A DNA stretch of 64,000 bases from Streptomyces sp. NBC_00510 (lineage in GTDB: Bacteria; Actinomycetota; Actinomycetes; Streptomycetales; Streptomycetaceae). Each line of letters begins with the position of its first letter. Positions within the stretch are counted from its first letter, which is position 1. Shown in pieces: positions 8,668 to 16,446 of the stretch. The stretch spans positions 9,906,001-9,970,000 of the forward strand of contig CP107851.1 in assembly GCA_036013505.1 (NCBI GenBank), written 5' to 3'. The notes under the pieces are model-generated. The model had not been told where the DNA came from and made no database searches. It saw nothing but the letters and a program-made list of their open reading frames with translations. Both the position numbers and the translations under genes were made by a program.

Positions 8668-10197
8668 TCATGGTTGTGCTTGGGTGCGGCAGGGGCATTT
8701 GCGGGCGCGGCCGTCGGGGTCGGTGGTCCAGCCGTGGTCGCATTGTCCGCAGTAGGTGGGGTGTGCGGGTCGTGTGGCGGGGTGTGGGGTGGTGGGGGGT
8801 GTCCAGTGTTGAAGGTGGCGTTTGAGGTCGTACCAGGTGGGTTTGCGGGCCATGGCGATGGCTGCCTGGGTCAGGTGCTGTTCTTGGATGCCGGTGGCCA
8901 GGAGTGCTTCGGCGGTGTGGGCGATGCGGCCTGGGGCCAGAGCGGGGACGGGGTGGCCGTGGTGGTGGCGGGCGGTGGTCCAGGCGTCGGCGATCCGGGC
9001 GGCAGCGACTGCTCGCGGACCGCCCGGCGGTGACCCTGCGGGCGCGGCGGGGTTGGCGGTGCCGGGGGTGTGACCGTGCCGGGCGGGAGCGGCTGTTTGC
9101 GGGCCGGCCGGTGTTGGTCTTGTTGGTGCGGGCGCGGCGGGGTTGGCGGTGCCGGGGGTGTGACCGTGCCGGGCGGGAGGGGCTGTTTGCGGGCCGGCCG
9201 GTGTTGGTCTTGTTGGTGCGGGCGTGGCGGGGTTGGCGGTGCCGGGGGTGTGACTGTGTGGGGCGGGAGGGGCTGGTTGCGGGCTGCCGGGTGCCGGTCG
9301 TGCTGGTGCGGGCGCACTGGTGCCGGCATTGCGTGGGTCGTCGCCGGTGGGGCGTGGAGGTGGGGGCGTTGCGGGCGGTGGGCCGGTCGGGGGTGCCTGT
9401 CCCGGTGGGTCGGCTGGGGGTGCTTGTCCGGTTGGGGTGGTGGTCTCTCTCTTCGGTGCCGGGGCGGTCGGAGGTTGGGGTGTGATGGGCGGGGAGGAGA
9501 GAGAGGAGTTCTTTCCGTCTTGCTTGTTCAGTCTTGGTTCTTTAGCCGACGGGTTTCCGGTGGTCGGCTGACCGGCGGCCGGTTCACCGATCGTCGGGTC
9601 GCCGACTGCCGGTTTACCGACTGTCGGGAACCCGTCACTCGGTCCGGCCTGCGCGTCTTCGGTGTTGTCGCTGGTGGCGTCCGGGTCAGGAGACCCCGTT
9701 GTGACCGGGACGGGGAAGCCTGTCGTGATCGGGTGGGTGGCGGTCTGTGCGGCGGGGGAGTCTGCGGGGGCTGGTTGCGGCGGCGTCGGCTCGGGTGGGG
9801 TGGGGGCTGGGGTGTGGTGGTTGCGGGGGTCGAGCCAGGCCGGCTCGACGCGCACGGCGCGTGTCCCGGCGACTTGGGCCAGGAGGTGGTGGATGTTTTC
9901 TTGGCGGTGGGGGAGTCCGGCGACGGAGAATTCGGTGCGCCAGGTGCCGTCGGCGGCGTCCTGGATCTTGAGTTTGACGATGTAGCCGTATGCCACGAGG
10001 TTCCGCATGGCTTTGGTGAGAGCTTCGCGGCCGGGTTTGCGGGTCTGGGCCAGGGCGGCGATGGTGAAGTCCGCGCCGTCGGGCAGGCGCAGCGCCATGG
10101 TGAGTAGTCCGATGTCCAGGACGCTCAGGCGCTGGTCGTCGACGGCGCGGTTGTCCACGGCGACGAACCGTGGAGGCCGGGTGGGTAGCTTCCTCAC
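8668..10197 (-). CDS. Rep-like winged-helix protein with proline-rich linker and zinc knuckle
   Basis: A 509-residue protein that starts at a GTG overlapping the upstream stop (GTGA, 10194-10197). Residues 1-125 look like a winged helix of plasmid replication/HTH type (NRAVDDQRLSVLDIGLLTMA, TKAMRNLVAYGYIVKLKI). Residues 135-400 are a proline/alanine/threonine linker that includes three 30-residue repeats. Residues 400-480 are conserved-looking (RIADAWTTARHHHGHPVPAL, KPTWYDLKRHLQHW). The end carries CxxC...CxC (C483, C486, C501, C503). DNA binding and a replication or transfer role are inferred from architecture and the adjacent repeats. Confidence 0.65.
   Translation of the reverse strand: MRKLPTRPPRFVAVDNRAVDDQRLSVLDIGLLTMALRLPDGADFTIAALAQTRKPGREALTKAMRNLVAYGYIVKLKIQDAADGTWRTEFSVAGLPHRQENIHHLLAQVAGTRAVRVEPAWLDPRNHHTPAPTPPEPTPPQPAPADSPAAQTATHPITTGFPVPVTTGSPDPDATSDNTEDAQAGPSDGFPTVGKPAVGDPTIGEPAAGQPTTGNPSAKEPRLNKQDGKNSSLSSPPITPQPPTAPAPKRETTTPTGQAPPADPPGQAPPTGPPPATPPPPRPTGDDPRNAGTSAPAPARPAPGSPQPAPPAPHSHTPGTANPATPAPTRPTPAGPQTAPPARHGHTPGTANPAAPAPTRPTPAGPQTAAPARHGHTPGTANPAAPAGSPPGGPRAVAAARIADAWTTARHHHGHPVPALAPGRIAHTAEALLATGIQEQHLTQAAIAMARKPTWYDLKRHLQHWTPPTTPHPATRPAHPTYCGQCDHGWTTDPDGRARKCPCRTQAQP
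9041..9310 (+). repeat. Three 90-bp tandem repeats inside a coding region
   Basis: A 90-bp unit starting GGCGCGGCGGGGTTGGCGGT recurs at 9041, 9131 and 9221; the first two copies are nearly identical and the third has diverged. On the coding (minus) strand it gives 30-residue repeats of the type RHGHTPGTANPAAPAPTRP in the disordered linker of the Rep-like protein. Length variation between strains is expected. Confidence 0.85.
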
Positions 10198-10700
10198 TGG
10201 CCGTCACCTGGCCCTGCGGGTGTGGCCGGACCGGTAGCAGCGGCGTCCGCACCCGGCGGGGGCAGCGGCTGTGCTGCACGCCCAGGGGCGCGGTGATGTG
10301 TGGCCGTCCGGCCGGCTGTGCCGGCGTCGGGTGCCGGTGCGGCTGTGCCCGTGACGTGGTGCCCCGTGGTGGCTGCGGGGCCTGTCTGCTCGCGCTGCTC
10401 GAGGCGGGTGGGGGCCGCGGTATGCCGGGCCGTGGGGGTCTGTGCCGGCCGGGCATTGCCAGTCGGCCTGGGCCTGTCCCGCAGGGGGGAGGGGCCAGGC
10501 TCCCACGAGCCGTCGGCCGACGGGCGTCTGTCTCGCGGTGGCCCCAGGCGTGGGGCGCGGGTGGGGCTGGGGCCGGTGTCCGGGCTGAACGCGGGCCGCA
10601 GGGCGTGGTCCGGCTGCCCTCGGTACGGGGGGCCGGGCATGCCCGGCCCAGTGGTGCCGGCTTCGGTGACGGTGGCAGGCGGATGCACAGCGGTGGTCAT
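10194..10700 (-). CDS. Proline-rich hypothetical protein coupled to the Rep-like gene
   Basis: A 168-residue protein beginning MTTAVHPPATVTEAG at an ATG preceded by GGGAG. It is rich in Pro, Ala, Thr and Arg, with no predicted fold, membrane segment or motif. The GTGA overlap with the Rep-like gene, the plausible ribosome binding site and the palindromes upstream of its start support it as a real first gene of that operon. Another frame over the same DNA (start 10737) lacks these features. Function unknown; disordered partner or leader gene are possibilities. Confidence 0.5.
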   Translation of the reverse strand: MTTAVHPPATVTEAGTTGPGMPGPPYRGQPDHALRPAFSPDTGPSPTRAPRLGPPRDRRPSADGSWEPGPSPLRDRPRPTGNARPAQTPTARHTAAPTRLEQREQTGPAATTGHHVTGTAAPAPDAGTAGRTATHHRAPGRAAQPLPPPGADAAATGPATPAGPGDGQ

Positions 10701-10753
10701 GTGGGCTCCCGGGCTTGGTGGACGTGGGTGATGTCATCCATGAAGCCCGGTGG

Positions 10754-10842
10754 CACTCACCGATTTGCTCACCGAAAAGGGGGGTGAAAGATCACAATCC
10801 GGCATCACCTGCAGTCGGTGAGTGACGACATGTCACCGGTGA
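10754..10842. promoter_or_regulatory. Cluster of CTCACCGA half-sites upstream of the Rep operon
   Basis: CACTCACCGA at 10754-10763 is repeated as CTCACCGA at 10768-10775, as its exact inverse TCGGTGAGTG at 10815-10824, and as the palindrome TCACCGGTGA at 10833-10842. All lie 50-140 bp upstream of the leftward operon start at 10700. The pattern fits a multi-site operator or a DNA-bending replication control region. Confidence 0.5.
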
Positions 10843-11260
10843 GGAGCACGAATCTGCTCACCACCGCAGGTCGCCAGCACTTTTGGAACCTCACCGCTCC
10901 ACTGGCTGTCCCTGACTCTGATTCTGACGCCATGACGGGTCGCGGTTGCTGCGTGCGAGGCTGCACGATGGCGGAGAGGAAGAGATTCCCGCGCCGAAAG
11001 GCGACGCGCGCCGTCCGGGGAGCAGGCAGGCTCAGGCTCTGACCCCCGTCGTCCGCCGACGGACCCCCCGATGCCCGGACTGGTGAGAGCGGGACGCTGC
11101 AGCCGGCGCCCCGTGTGCCGCTGCGCGCGGTCCCGGACGGTAGGCCTGTGCTGGAGGCCGGGCGGCAAGCGCGGTGCATGGGCATGCGCCCAGGTCTCGC
11201 GGACCCGGTCTTGGGTGGGGTCGCGGGACAGGGGCAGCGAGACGGGGGTATTCGCTGTGG
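10843..11260. other. Gap without a convincing gene
   Basis: Between the half-site cluster and the GntR gene there are only short overlapping ORFs with mixed codon bias. Any gene here would need transcript evidence. Confidence 0.35.
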
Positions 11261-11515
11261 TTACTGCGGTGGGGTGACGAAGGTGCCGCGTTGGGGCACG
11301 GTGAAGACCAGTCCGTCGGCTGCCAGGACGGCGATGGCGCGGCGCACGGTGGAGCGGGCGAGTCCGTACTCCTGTACCAGGCGTTGCTCGGAGGGGATGG
11401 CGCGGTTGGGTTCCCAGTCGCCGCGGGCGATGCGGGCCGTGAGGATCCCGGCCAGTTGCCGGTAGGGGGTTACCGGGCCGTCGGCGTCGATCTCATCGTC
11501 AGGACCAAACTCCAT
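11261..11515 (-). CDS. GntR-family regulator, DNA-binding domain only
   Basis: An 84-residue protein starting MEFGPDDEIDADGPVTPYRQ at an ATG at 11515. It is a single GntR winged helix: PSEQRLVQEYGLARSTVRRA, then IAVLAADGLVFTVPQRGTFV. No effector domain follows, as in short KorSA-like plasmid regulators. It is divergent from the small CxxC protein at 11621, and a palindrome lies between them. Autoregulation and control of the rightward genes are inferred. Longer in-frame ATGs upstream lie in non-coding-looking sequence. Confidence 0.8.
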   Translation of the reverse strand: MEFGPDDEIDADGPVTPYRQLAGILTARIARGDWEPNRAIPSEQRLVQEYGLARSTVRRAIAVLAADGLVFTVPQRGTFVTPPQ

Positions 11516-11572
11516 GGTCAAGACGGTAGAGATGTCCAGATGACGCGGCAGTTTGAGATATGTTGCGAGACG

Positions 11573-11582
11573 TATCGATACC
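11573..11582. promoter_or_regulatory. GTATCGATAC palindrome between divergent genes
   Basis: A perfect 10-bp palindrome in the 105-bp AT-richer gap between the GntR gene and the rightward gene at 11621. It is the most likely binding site for the adjacent GntR protein. Confidence 0.4.
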
Positions 11583-11620
11583 AGAGTGCTACAGTTAATT
11601 GAACAAATGGTGGTGTCGCC

Positions 11621-11893
11621 GTGGCAGCCCGGCTGCGGGACCCGGAGAGGTGGAGGGGGCTGGTCATGGGGGAGTCCGGCTTCACCGAGCGCTGGCTGGA
11701 CACCGGCTCGGGGCCCGGCGCTGTGGTCCGGGTCCGTGTGACCCGGGTGAACCAGGCGGTCCAGGCGGCATACCGGGCGTGGCTGGACCATGCCACCTCA
11801 TGCCCCACCTGCCGGGATGGGGGCGCCCGCGGGTGCACGGTCGTGCGGCCGTTGTGGGACGCCTACCAAGCGGCTCGCCAGGCGGCCCCGTGA
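11621..11893 (+). CDS. Small hypothetical protein with CxxC
   Basis: A 90-residue protein from GTG 11621 (MAARLRDPERWRGLVMGE), or 74 residues from ATG 11669 (MGESGFTERWLDTGSGP). It has VNQAVQAAYRAWLDHATSCP followed by TCRDGGARGCTVV, so three cysteines near residues 63, 66 and 74. Codon bias is good. It is divergent from GntR and about 110 bp upstream of Uma2, possibly co-transcribed. I recall such short cysteine-bearing proteins near plasmid-type regulators in Streptomyces; function unknown. Confidence 0.65.
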   Translation: MAARLRDPERWRGLVMGESGFTERWLDTGSGPGAVVRVRVTRVNQAVQAAYRAWLDHATSCPTCRDGGARGCTVVRPLWDAYQAARQAAP

Positions 11894-12003
11894 ACCTCCT
11901 GCCCGGCTCAGCCGCCCGGGCTCCCTGCGCGCGGGCGGCTCGACCGCCGCCTTCGTGCTGGGCCACACTGAGGGCACGGCAAGCCGAGGAGGTGAAGGGG
12001 AGC

Positions 12004-12564
12004 GTGAGCGTTGCCGCCGCTGACCATTACGGGCCGTGGACCGTGGACGATGTCCTGGCCCTGCCCGAGGACCCGCGGAACCGGATCGAGCTGGTCGGGG
12101 GCGCGCTGATGATGAGCCCCGCGCCAGGCCTTGCGCATCAGTGGGCCTCCCACCGCCTTCACGTGCTGCTGGAACAGGCCGCTGAGACCGCGAAAGCGCC
12201 GGTGCTGGTCTTCGACGCCATCAACGTTCTCGTACCGGACGGCCTGATGATCCCGGACCTGGCCGTCGTGGACGAGGGCGTGGACCTGTCCGGTGTGACC
12301 GTGCATGCCCAGGACGTCATCGCCGTCGTGGAGATCGCCTCTCCCTCCACCCGCGTCGCGGACCGGAAGATGAAGCCCGCTCTGTATGCGGCAGCGGGTA
12401 TCGAGCACTACTGGCGCCTGGAACTGGAGCCCGCTCCGCGGCTGTACCTCGGGCACCTTGAGCACGGCGCCTACGCCGACCGGCTGGTCCCAGCCGGCCA
12501 GACCACGGCGGTCACCGAGCCGTTCCCCCTGGACATCGACCCCGCCCACCTGGTGAAGCGGTAA
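12004..12564 (+). CDS. Uma2-family (DUF820) putative endonuclease
   Basis: A 186-residue protein starting at a GTG (MSVAAADHYGPWTVDDVLAL) preceded by GAGGTGAAGGGG. The PD-(D/E)xK core is visible: RIELVGGALMMSP, MIPDLAVVDEG (Asp), VIAVVEIASPSTRVADRKMK (ExA and Lys). It ends with the usual IEHYWRLELEPAPRLYLG region. Uma2 proteins are predicted nucleases expanded in Streptomyces and cyanobacteria, with no proven role. It is convergent with the Fic gene, with a hairpin between. Confidence 0.85.
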   Translation: MSVAAADHYGPWTVDDVLALPEDPRNRIELVGGALMMSPAPGLAHQWASHRLHVLLEQAAETAKAPVLVFDAINVLVPDGLMIPDLAVVDEGVDLSGVTVHAQDVIAVVEIASPSTRVADRKMKPALYAAAGIEHYWRLELEPAPRLYLGHLEHGAYADRLVPAGQTTAVTEPFPLDIDPAHLVKR

Positions 12565-12650
12565 GCAACCAGCACTGGCCGACCGTAGAGCAGCGCATGC
12601 CGCTATCGGCGCACGCGCACGCCAGGAACGCCCGAAACACGCCCGCGCGA

Positions 12651-12689
12651 CAGCAGGGCCGGCACCCTCAAGGCCGGCCGGCGTTGCTG
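12651..12689. terminator. Bidirectional terminator-like hairpin
   Basis: An imperfect inverted repeat (CAGCAGGGCCGGC against GCCGGCCGGCGTTGCTG, loop ACCCTCAAG) between the convergent Uma2 and Fic genes. There is no U-run, which is common for Streptomyces terminators. Confidence 0.5.
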
Positions 12690-12759
12690 TGTCGCCGCCG
12701 TGTGGGCTTGCCGCGGTTGAGGGAGCCCGATCGGTGGGGCGGGTTCCCGGCGCGGCGGT

Positions 12760-13902
12760 TCAGCCGGTGGGGGTGTAGGGGTCGGTGAGGGTCATGGGGG
12801 TGGCGGAGATGTCCAGTGCCTGTTGCGGGAAGCGGTCGCCGGCGGTGTAGTAGCGGGCTCGGGTGCGGCCGACGGGGGTGAGGACCTGGGCGGTGACCAG
12901 GTCGCGCAGGTCGCGCTGGGCCTGTTGCAGGCTGAGGCCTTCGGCGCTTTCGTAGCGGGAGCGGCGTACTCGTCCCGCCATGGCGACGTGGTGGAGGGCG
13001 GTGATGGTGCGTTCGTCGAGGCCGGCGTGCTGGGCGAAGTCGGCGAGTTCCTCCCAGACCTTTCCGGCCCGGGTCAGCCGGCCCTGTACTGTCTGGGCCT
13101 GCTGGTGATAGGCGGTCAGGTTGAAGCGGATCCAGCCGGCGACGTCCTGGTCGGGCAGGTACTGGGGGCCGCGGCGGGCGAGTTCCCGGTAGTACTCCCA
13201 GGTATTGCCCGGCCGTCCGAGCCACGCCTCGATGGAGGAGAACTCCGGAGCCAAGACCCCTTCCCGCGCGATCAACAAGGTTTGCAGCGAGCGGGACATC
13301 CGGCCGTTGCCGTCGGCCCACGGGTGAATGGACACCAGATGCAGGTGCGCCATGGCGGCCCGGACCAGGGAGTGGGTGGCGTCATCGGTGCCCAGCCAGT
13401 CGACCAGTTCCTGCATGAGCGCGGGGACTGCTTCGGCGTCGGGGGCGGTGTAGGCGGCGATACTCGGGTCGCGGGCGTCGGTGACGTAGACGGGGCCGCG
13501 ACGCCACTGTCCGGCAGGTTTGCGTGGGGTGTGGCGGTGCCCTTGGAGCATCCAGTGCAGGGCGTTGAGAAAGCTCTTGCTGTAGGTGAAGTCGGCCGAG
13601 TCGTGCAGCGTGTGGATGTAGGTCATCATCCGGTGCAGAGCGAGGGTCTCCTCCCGGTTCTCCTCGGAGACCTCCACGTCCCGCTCGCCCTCTATCAGGT
13701 CTTCCACGTCCACGGTGGCGACCTTGAAACCCTCGATGGAGTTGGACGCCGCCACAGCATCGGCGGTCAGAAACGTACGCAGGCGCTGGACCTGCCGGGA
13801 CGGCATGGAACGCACCTGGTCACGCAGGGCCGAGCGCATCTCGTCGATGGAGGCGAGGACACGCTCGTCGTCACGGCTGAGGGAAGGCGTGGGGTACAGC
13901 AT
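12760..13902 (-). CDS. Fic/DOC-family protein (putative AMP-transferase)
   Basis: A 380-residue protein, MLYPTPSLSRDDERVLASID. The inhibitory helix motif SNSIEG is at residues 53-58. The Fic motif HPWADGNGRM at 193-202 is complete, including catalytic His193. A wing-helix-like C-terminal region (LSLQQAQRDLRDLVTAQVLT) follows. This is the class II layout, with an N-terminal inhibitory (S/T)xxxE helix in cis, so the enzyme should be self-restrained. Fic enzymes usually transfer AMP to protein hydroxyls. It is convergent with Uma2. Targets are unknown. Confidence 0.9.
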   Translation of the reverse strand: MLYPTPSLSRDDERVLASIDEMRSALRDQVRSMPSRQVQRLRTFLTADAVAASNSIEGFKVATVDVEDLIEGERDVEVSEENREETLALHRMMTYIHTLHDSADFTYSKSFLNALHWMLQGHRHTPRKPAGQWRRGPVYVTDARDPSIAAYTAPDAEAVPALMQELVDWLGTDDATHSLVRAAMAHLHLVSIHPWADGNGRMSRSLQTLLIAREGVLAPEFSSIEAWLGRPGNTWEYYRELARRGPQYLPDQDVAGWIRFNLTAYHQQAQTVQGRLTRAGKVWEELADFAQHAGLDERTITALHHVAMAGRVRRSRYESAEGLSLQQAQRDLRDLVTAQVLTPVGRTRARYYTAGDRFPQQALDISATPMTLTDPYTPTG

Positions 13903-14305
13903 GAAAGGAAGATGCCGTGACGCAATTATCGCGTCAATGGATGGCTGCTCGGAGTGGTTGTGGGCGGCGTGGCGGGGTGTCTGTCGCCCCTGCAGTGCTC
14001 CCTACAGTTCCCCCTATGCGGTCCCCTACGGTGACCTCCCGTGCCCGGTGTTGCATTCGTGCAGGTCAGCGGGCCTGTGCGTGGGTGGCGGCGGTGCCGA
14101 CAGCCCTTTACTCCCGCGCTTGTGTGTCAGTGGTGGGTGGTGGAGTGGTCGTGGTGGGGCTTGCGGTGGGGCCCGGGGTGCCCGCCCAGCCCCGGGGGTG
14201 TGCGTGCGCGGCCCGCCGGCCGCGCCCCGCAGCCGGGGAGCCGGTGTGGCCCCCCAGGGGGGCCGGTTGGGATATGGAGCGGCGGCGGGGGAGGCGAGGT
14301 GTGGG
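13903..14305. other. Gap with promoters, no convincing gene
   Basis: This divergent gap must hold the Fic and Replic_Relax promoters. The segment 14130-14300 is strongly G-skewed on the plus strand with only low-complexity ORFs. No palindrome stands out. Confidence 0.4.
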
Positions 14306-15781
14306 GTGACGGGGAGCAGGCGGTGGCCGTATGGGTCGACGGCCCGGGTGCGGGGTCTGGTGCTGCTGGCGCTGGGGGTGGTGAAGGTCGCCACGGCCGG
14401 GCAGCTGCGGCAGCTGGTGCTGCCGGGGACGGCGGATGTGCAGACGGTCCGCAATGCATGCAAGGACCTGAAGGCGGCGGGGCTGGTGGAGTCGGTGGGC
14501 TCGGCCAACCGGCCCGGCCGGTCGGGCAGGCCGGTGGCGGAGCAGGTGTGGAACCTGACTACGGCGGGGCTGGCGGCGGCCGCCGGCGAACTCGGCCGCC
14601 CGCCGAAGGAGATGGGCGGCACGGCGCGGGAGGCGGCGAAGGCCGGTGCCGCGCACGCGCTGAAGGTGACCGACACCATCGACGCGTTCTGCCAGTCACC
14701 GCCGCAACCCACCCACCCCATCCCCCGCCGCAGCCCTCGCCGTGCTGACGAAGCCAGGCCCGTAAGCGCCGGGCCCGCCCCAACGGAAACCCCCGCCCAA
14801 AGCGCCGGGCCTGCCACCGGCACCCAGCCCGCCCCTGCAGTCCAGCCGGGGTCACGGCCGGTATCCGCCCGGCCTCGCGGCCTGGGCACCCTGCGCGGCT
14901 GGACGACGGAAGTGATCCTCCCGGTCACCGGAACCTTCACCACGCCCGGCAGGGGCAGCCTGCGGGCCGACGCGGTGCTGACGGCACCACAGGACCAGCT
15001 GCCGGTGCTGTTCGTGGAGGTCGACAACCACACCGAACCGGCAGCCGTGCTGGCGGACAAGATCGCCCGCTACCACCGCTTCTTCCAGCGCACCGTCAAC
15101 GGCCACCGCGTAGGGGACGACGTCCCGCTGTGGTCGACACGATGGGACGACTCCGGCCGCGGCGGCTACCCGCCGCTGGCGATCGTCTTCACCAAACGCG
15201 TCAACCCCCAAGTCCTGCAGCGCCGCATCAGCGAAGTGGCCCGCCTCTCGGCCCCGTACTGGCAGGGCACCTGGCACACCGGCCCCTACACCGACGCTTC
15301 GGGCAAGCCAGACGGCTGGCGCACCTACGACTTCACGGTGCCCGTGGTCACCACCACCTTGGACCAGTTGGCCGCTGACGGCCCGCACGGCCCGGTGTGG
15401 TGGCGCTTCGGCCACAGCGTCCACGAGGCGCTGATCGCCGCCCTGGCCAACCCGGACGACCACCGCGCCTACAGCCGGCGCGACGAGCAGCGGCGCGCCG
15501 CCCGCCAGGCCGCCGAACAAGCCCGCCTCGCCGCCGAGGAGGCCCGCTGGAAACGAGAACAACGCCGCCGCCAGGCAGCAATGTGGCCCTGCCCGGCCTG
15601 CGGCACCGACGTCCATCCCGACGACTACAACGACGGGCAGAGCGACGGCCTGGCGCGCGGAGCCGAGTGCCCGTCCTGCCGCAGCCAGCGTGAGCGCCGT
15701 GACCGGGAGAGGGCCGAGGCGGAAGCGGAGTGGGAACGAGAGCGGCGTGGCAACGGACTGTTCGGTTGGCTTCGCGGTTGA
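14306..15781 (+). CDS. Replic_Relax-family (replication-relaxation) protein
   Basis: A 491-residue protein. GTG 14306 (MTGSRRWPYGSTARVRGLVL) is chosen because a GGAG lies just upstream and codon bias starts here. An N-terminal winged helix (TAGQLRQLVLPGTADVQTVR, AGLVESVGSA) is followed by a proline-rich linker. Then comes the Replic_Relax core (RGSLRADAVLTAPQDQLPVL, FVEVDNHTEPAAVLADKIAR), a charged coiled-coil near residues 385-425 and a CxxC pair (WPCPACGT). The family includes MobC-like relaxation accessory proteins of mobile elements; DNA binding near a transfer origin is inferred. Confidence 0.85.
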   Translation: MTGSRRWPYGSTARVRGLVLLALGVVKVATAGQLRQLVLPGTADVQTVRNACKDLKAAGLVESVGSANRPGRSGRPVAEQVWNLTTAGLAAAAGELGRPPKEMGGTAREAAKAGAAHALKVTDTIDAFCQSPPQPTHPIPRRSPRRADEARPVSAGPAPTETPAQSAGPATGTQPAPAVQPGSRPVSARPRGLGTLRGWTTEVILPVTGTFTTPGRGSLRADAVLTAPQDQLPVLFVEVDNHTEPAAVLADKIARYHRFFQRTVNGHRVGDDVPLWSTRWDDSGRGGYPPLAIVFTKRVNPQVLQRRISEVARLSAPYWQGTWHTGPYTDASGKPDGWRTYDFTVPVVTTTLDQLAADGPHGPVWWRFGHSVHEALIAALANPDDHRAYSRRDEQRRAARQAAEQARLAAEEARWKREQRRRQAAMWPCPACGTDVHPDDYNDGQSDGLARGAECPSCRSQRERRDRERAEAEAEWERERRGNGLFGWLRG

Positions 15782-15944
15782 ACCCGCCGGACAGACCATG
15801 CGCTTTGCCCAACGCCAGGTTTCGGCCGCTTCCTTGCAGGCCTCCTGGCGGTGGAAGGCGCCCGGGTGATCCGCGAGCCCGGCCCGCCGCTCATCACAGG
15901 CGGGTTCCGGAGGCCTCCCGCCGCTGCGCTGAAGACGTAGGCGC

Positions 15945-16132
15945 TCATCGTGAAGCCGCACGGTCCACGAGCTCGGCCGCAAGCTCGTGGTCGGGCTTGG
16001 GGATGGTGCCGAAGTCCTCATCGGGCTGCGCCTCGAGGTGCTGGACGGGCTTGGTGAGCGAGTGCGACAGCGGCGGGGACGAGGCGGGCCGGCACGCCCG
16101 GTCATGACATCGACCGTGACGACCTGGGGCAC
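15945..16132 (-). pseudogene. Possible gene remnant, unrecognised
   Basis: The leftward stretch KPVQHLEAQPDEDFGTIPKP followed by DHELAAELVDRAAS has strong coding bias and ends at 15945. Upstream the coding-looking frame changes (VPQVVTVDVMTG near 16100). A third plausible coding stretch (CDERRAGLADHPGAF) lies at about 15800-15900. Together they suggest one or two decayed small genes. No family was recognised. Confidence 0.25.
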
Positions 16133-16340
16133 TGTCGCCGTCCGGGACGGCCACGGGGCCCATAGTCATGCCTCAGGGTCCGATCGGCCGTCGCCTGCGA
16201 CCGTGCGGCGTGCGCCGGGGGGTCCTGGCCCGGGTTTCGCAGCCGGCGTGGGCGATGTTCTTTGAGCTGCGGTCTTTCCGTATGCGGAGTGATGTGCACG
16301 TGATCCCTGGTGCGTGATCGTCCGGAATGCGCCGGTCACC

Positions 16341-16405
16341 CTTGTGTCAACGGCTTGACACAAGATCGGGCGGCGCTGCATCTTGTACTTACCGCTTGAT
16401 ACAAG
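16341..16405. promoter_or_regulatory. Two copies of a 24-bp palindromic operator
   Basis: Site 1 (16341-16364) is a perfect 10-bp inverted repeat, CTTGTGTCAA-CGGC-TTGACACAAG. Site 2 (16382-16405) has the same frame, CTTGTACTTA and TTGATACAAG. They are 41 bp apart, about four helical turns. TTGACA inside site 1 could be a -35 element. The sites sit 42-106 bp upstream of the membrane protein/GntR operon, so GntR autorepression is the simplest reading. Confidence 0.65.
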
Positions 16406-16446
16406 CGGTGTTGGGCCAGGTTTCGCATGTCATTCAGGAGCTTGTT

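Noticed and set aside
6383..8743. 786-residue version of the XRE regulator
   Set aside because: The N-terminal 390 residues would be antisense to the flavoprotein gene and span the iteron array.
9041..9310. 90-bp tandem repeats as a CRISPR array
   Set aside because: There are no unique spacers and no cas genes, and the repeats encode an in-frame protein linker.
13715..14305. Extension of the Replic_Relax gene back to 13715
   Set aside because: The upstream part overlaps the Fic gene antisense and then low-complexity G-rich DNA; coding bias and the ribosome binding site begin at 14306.
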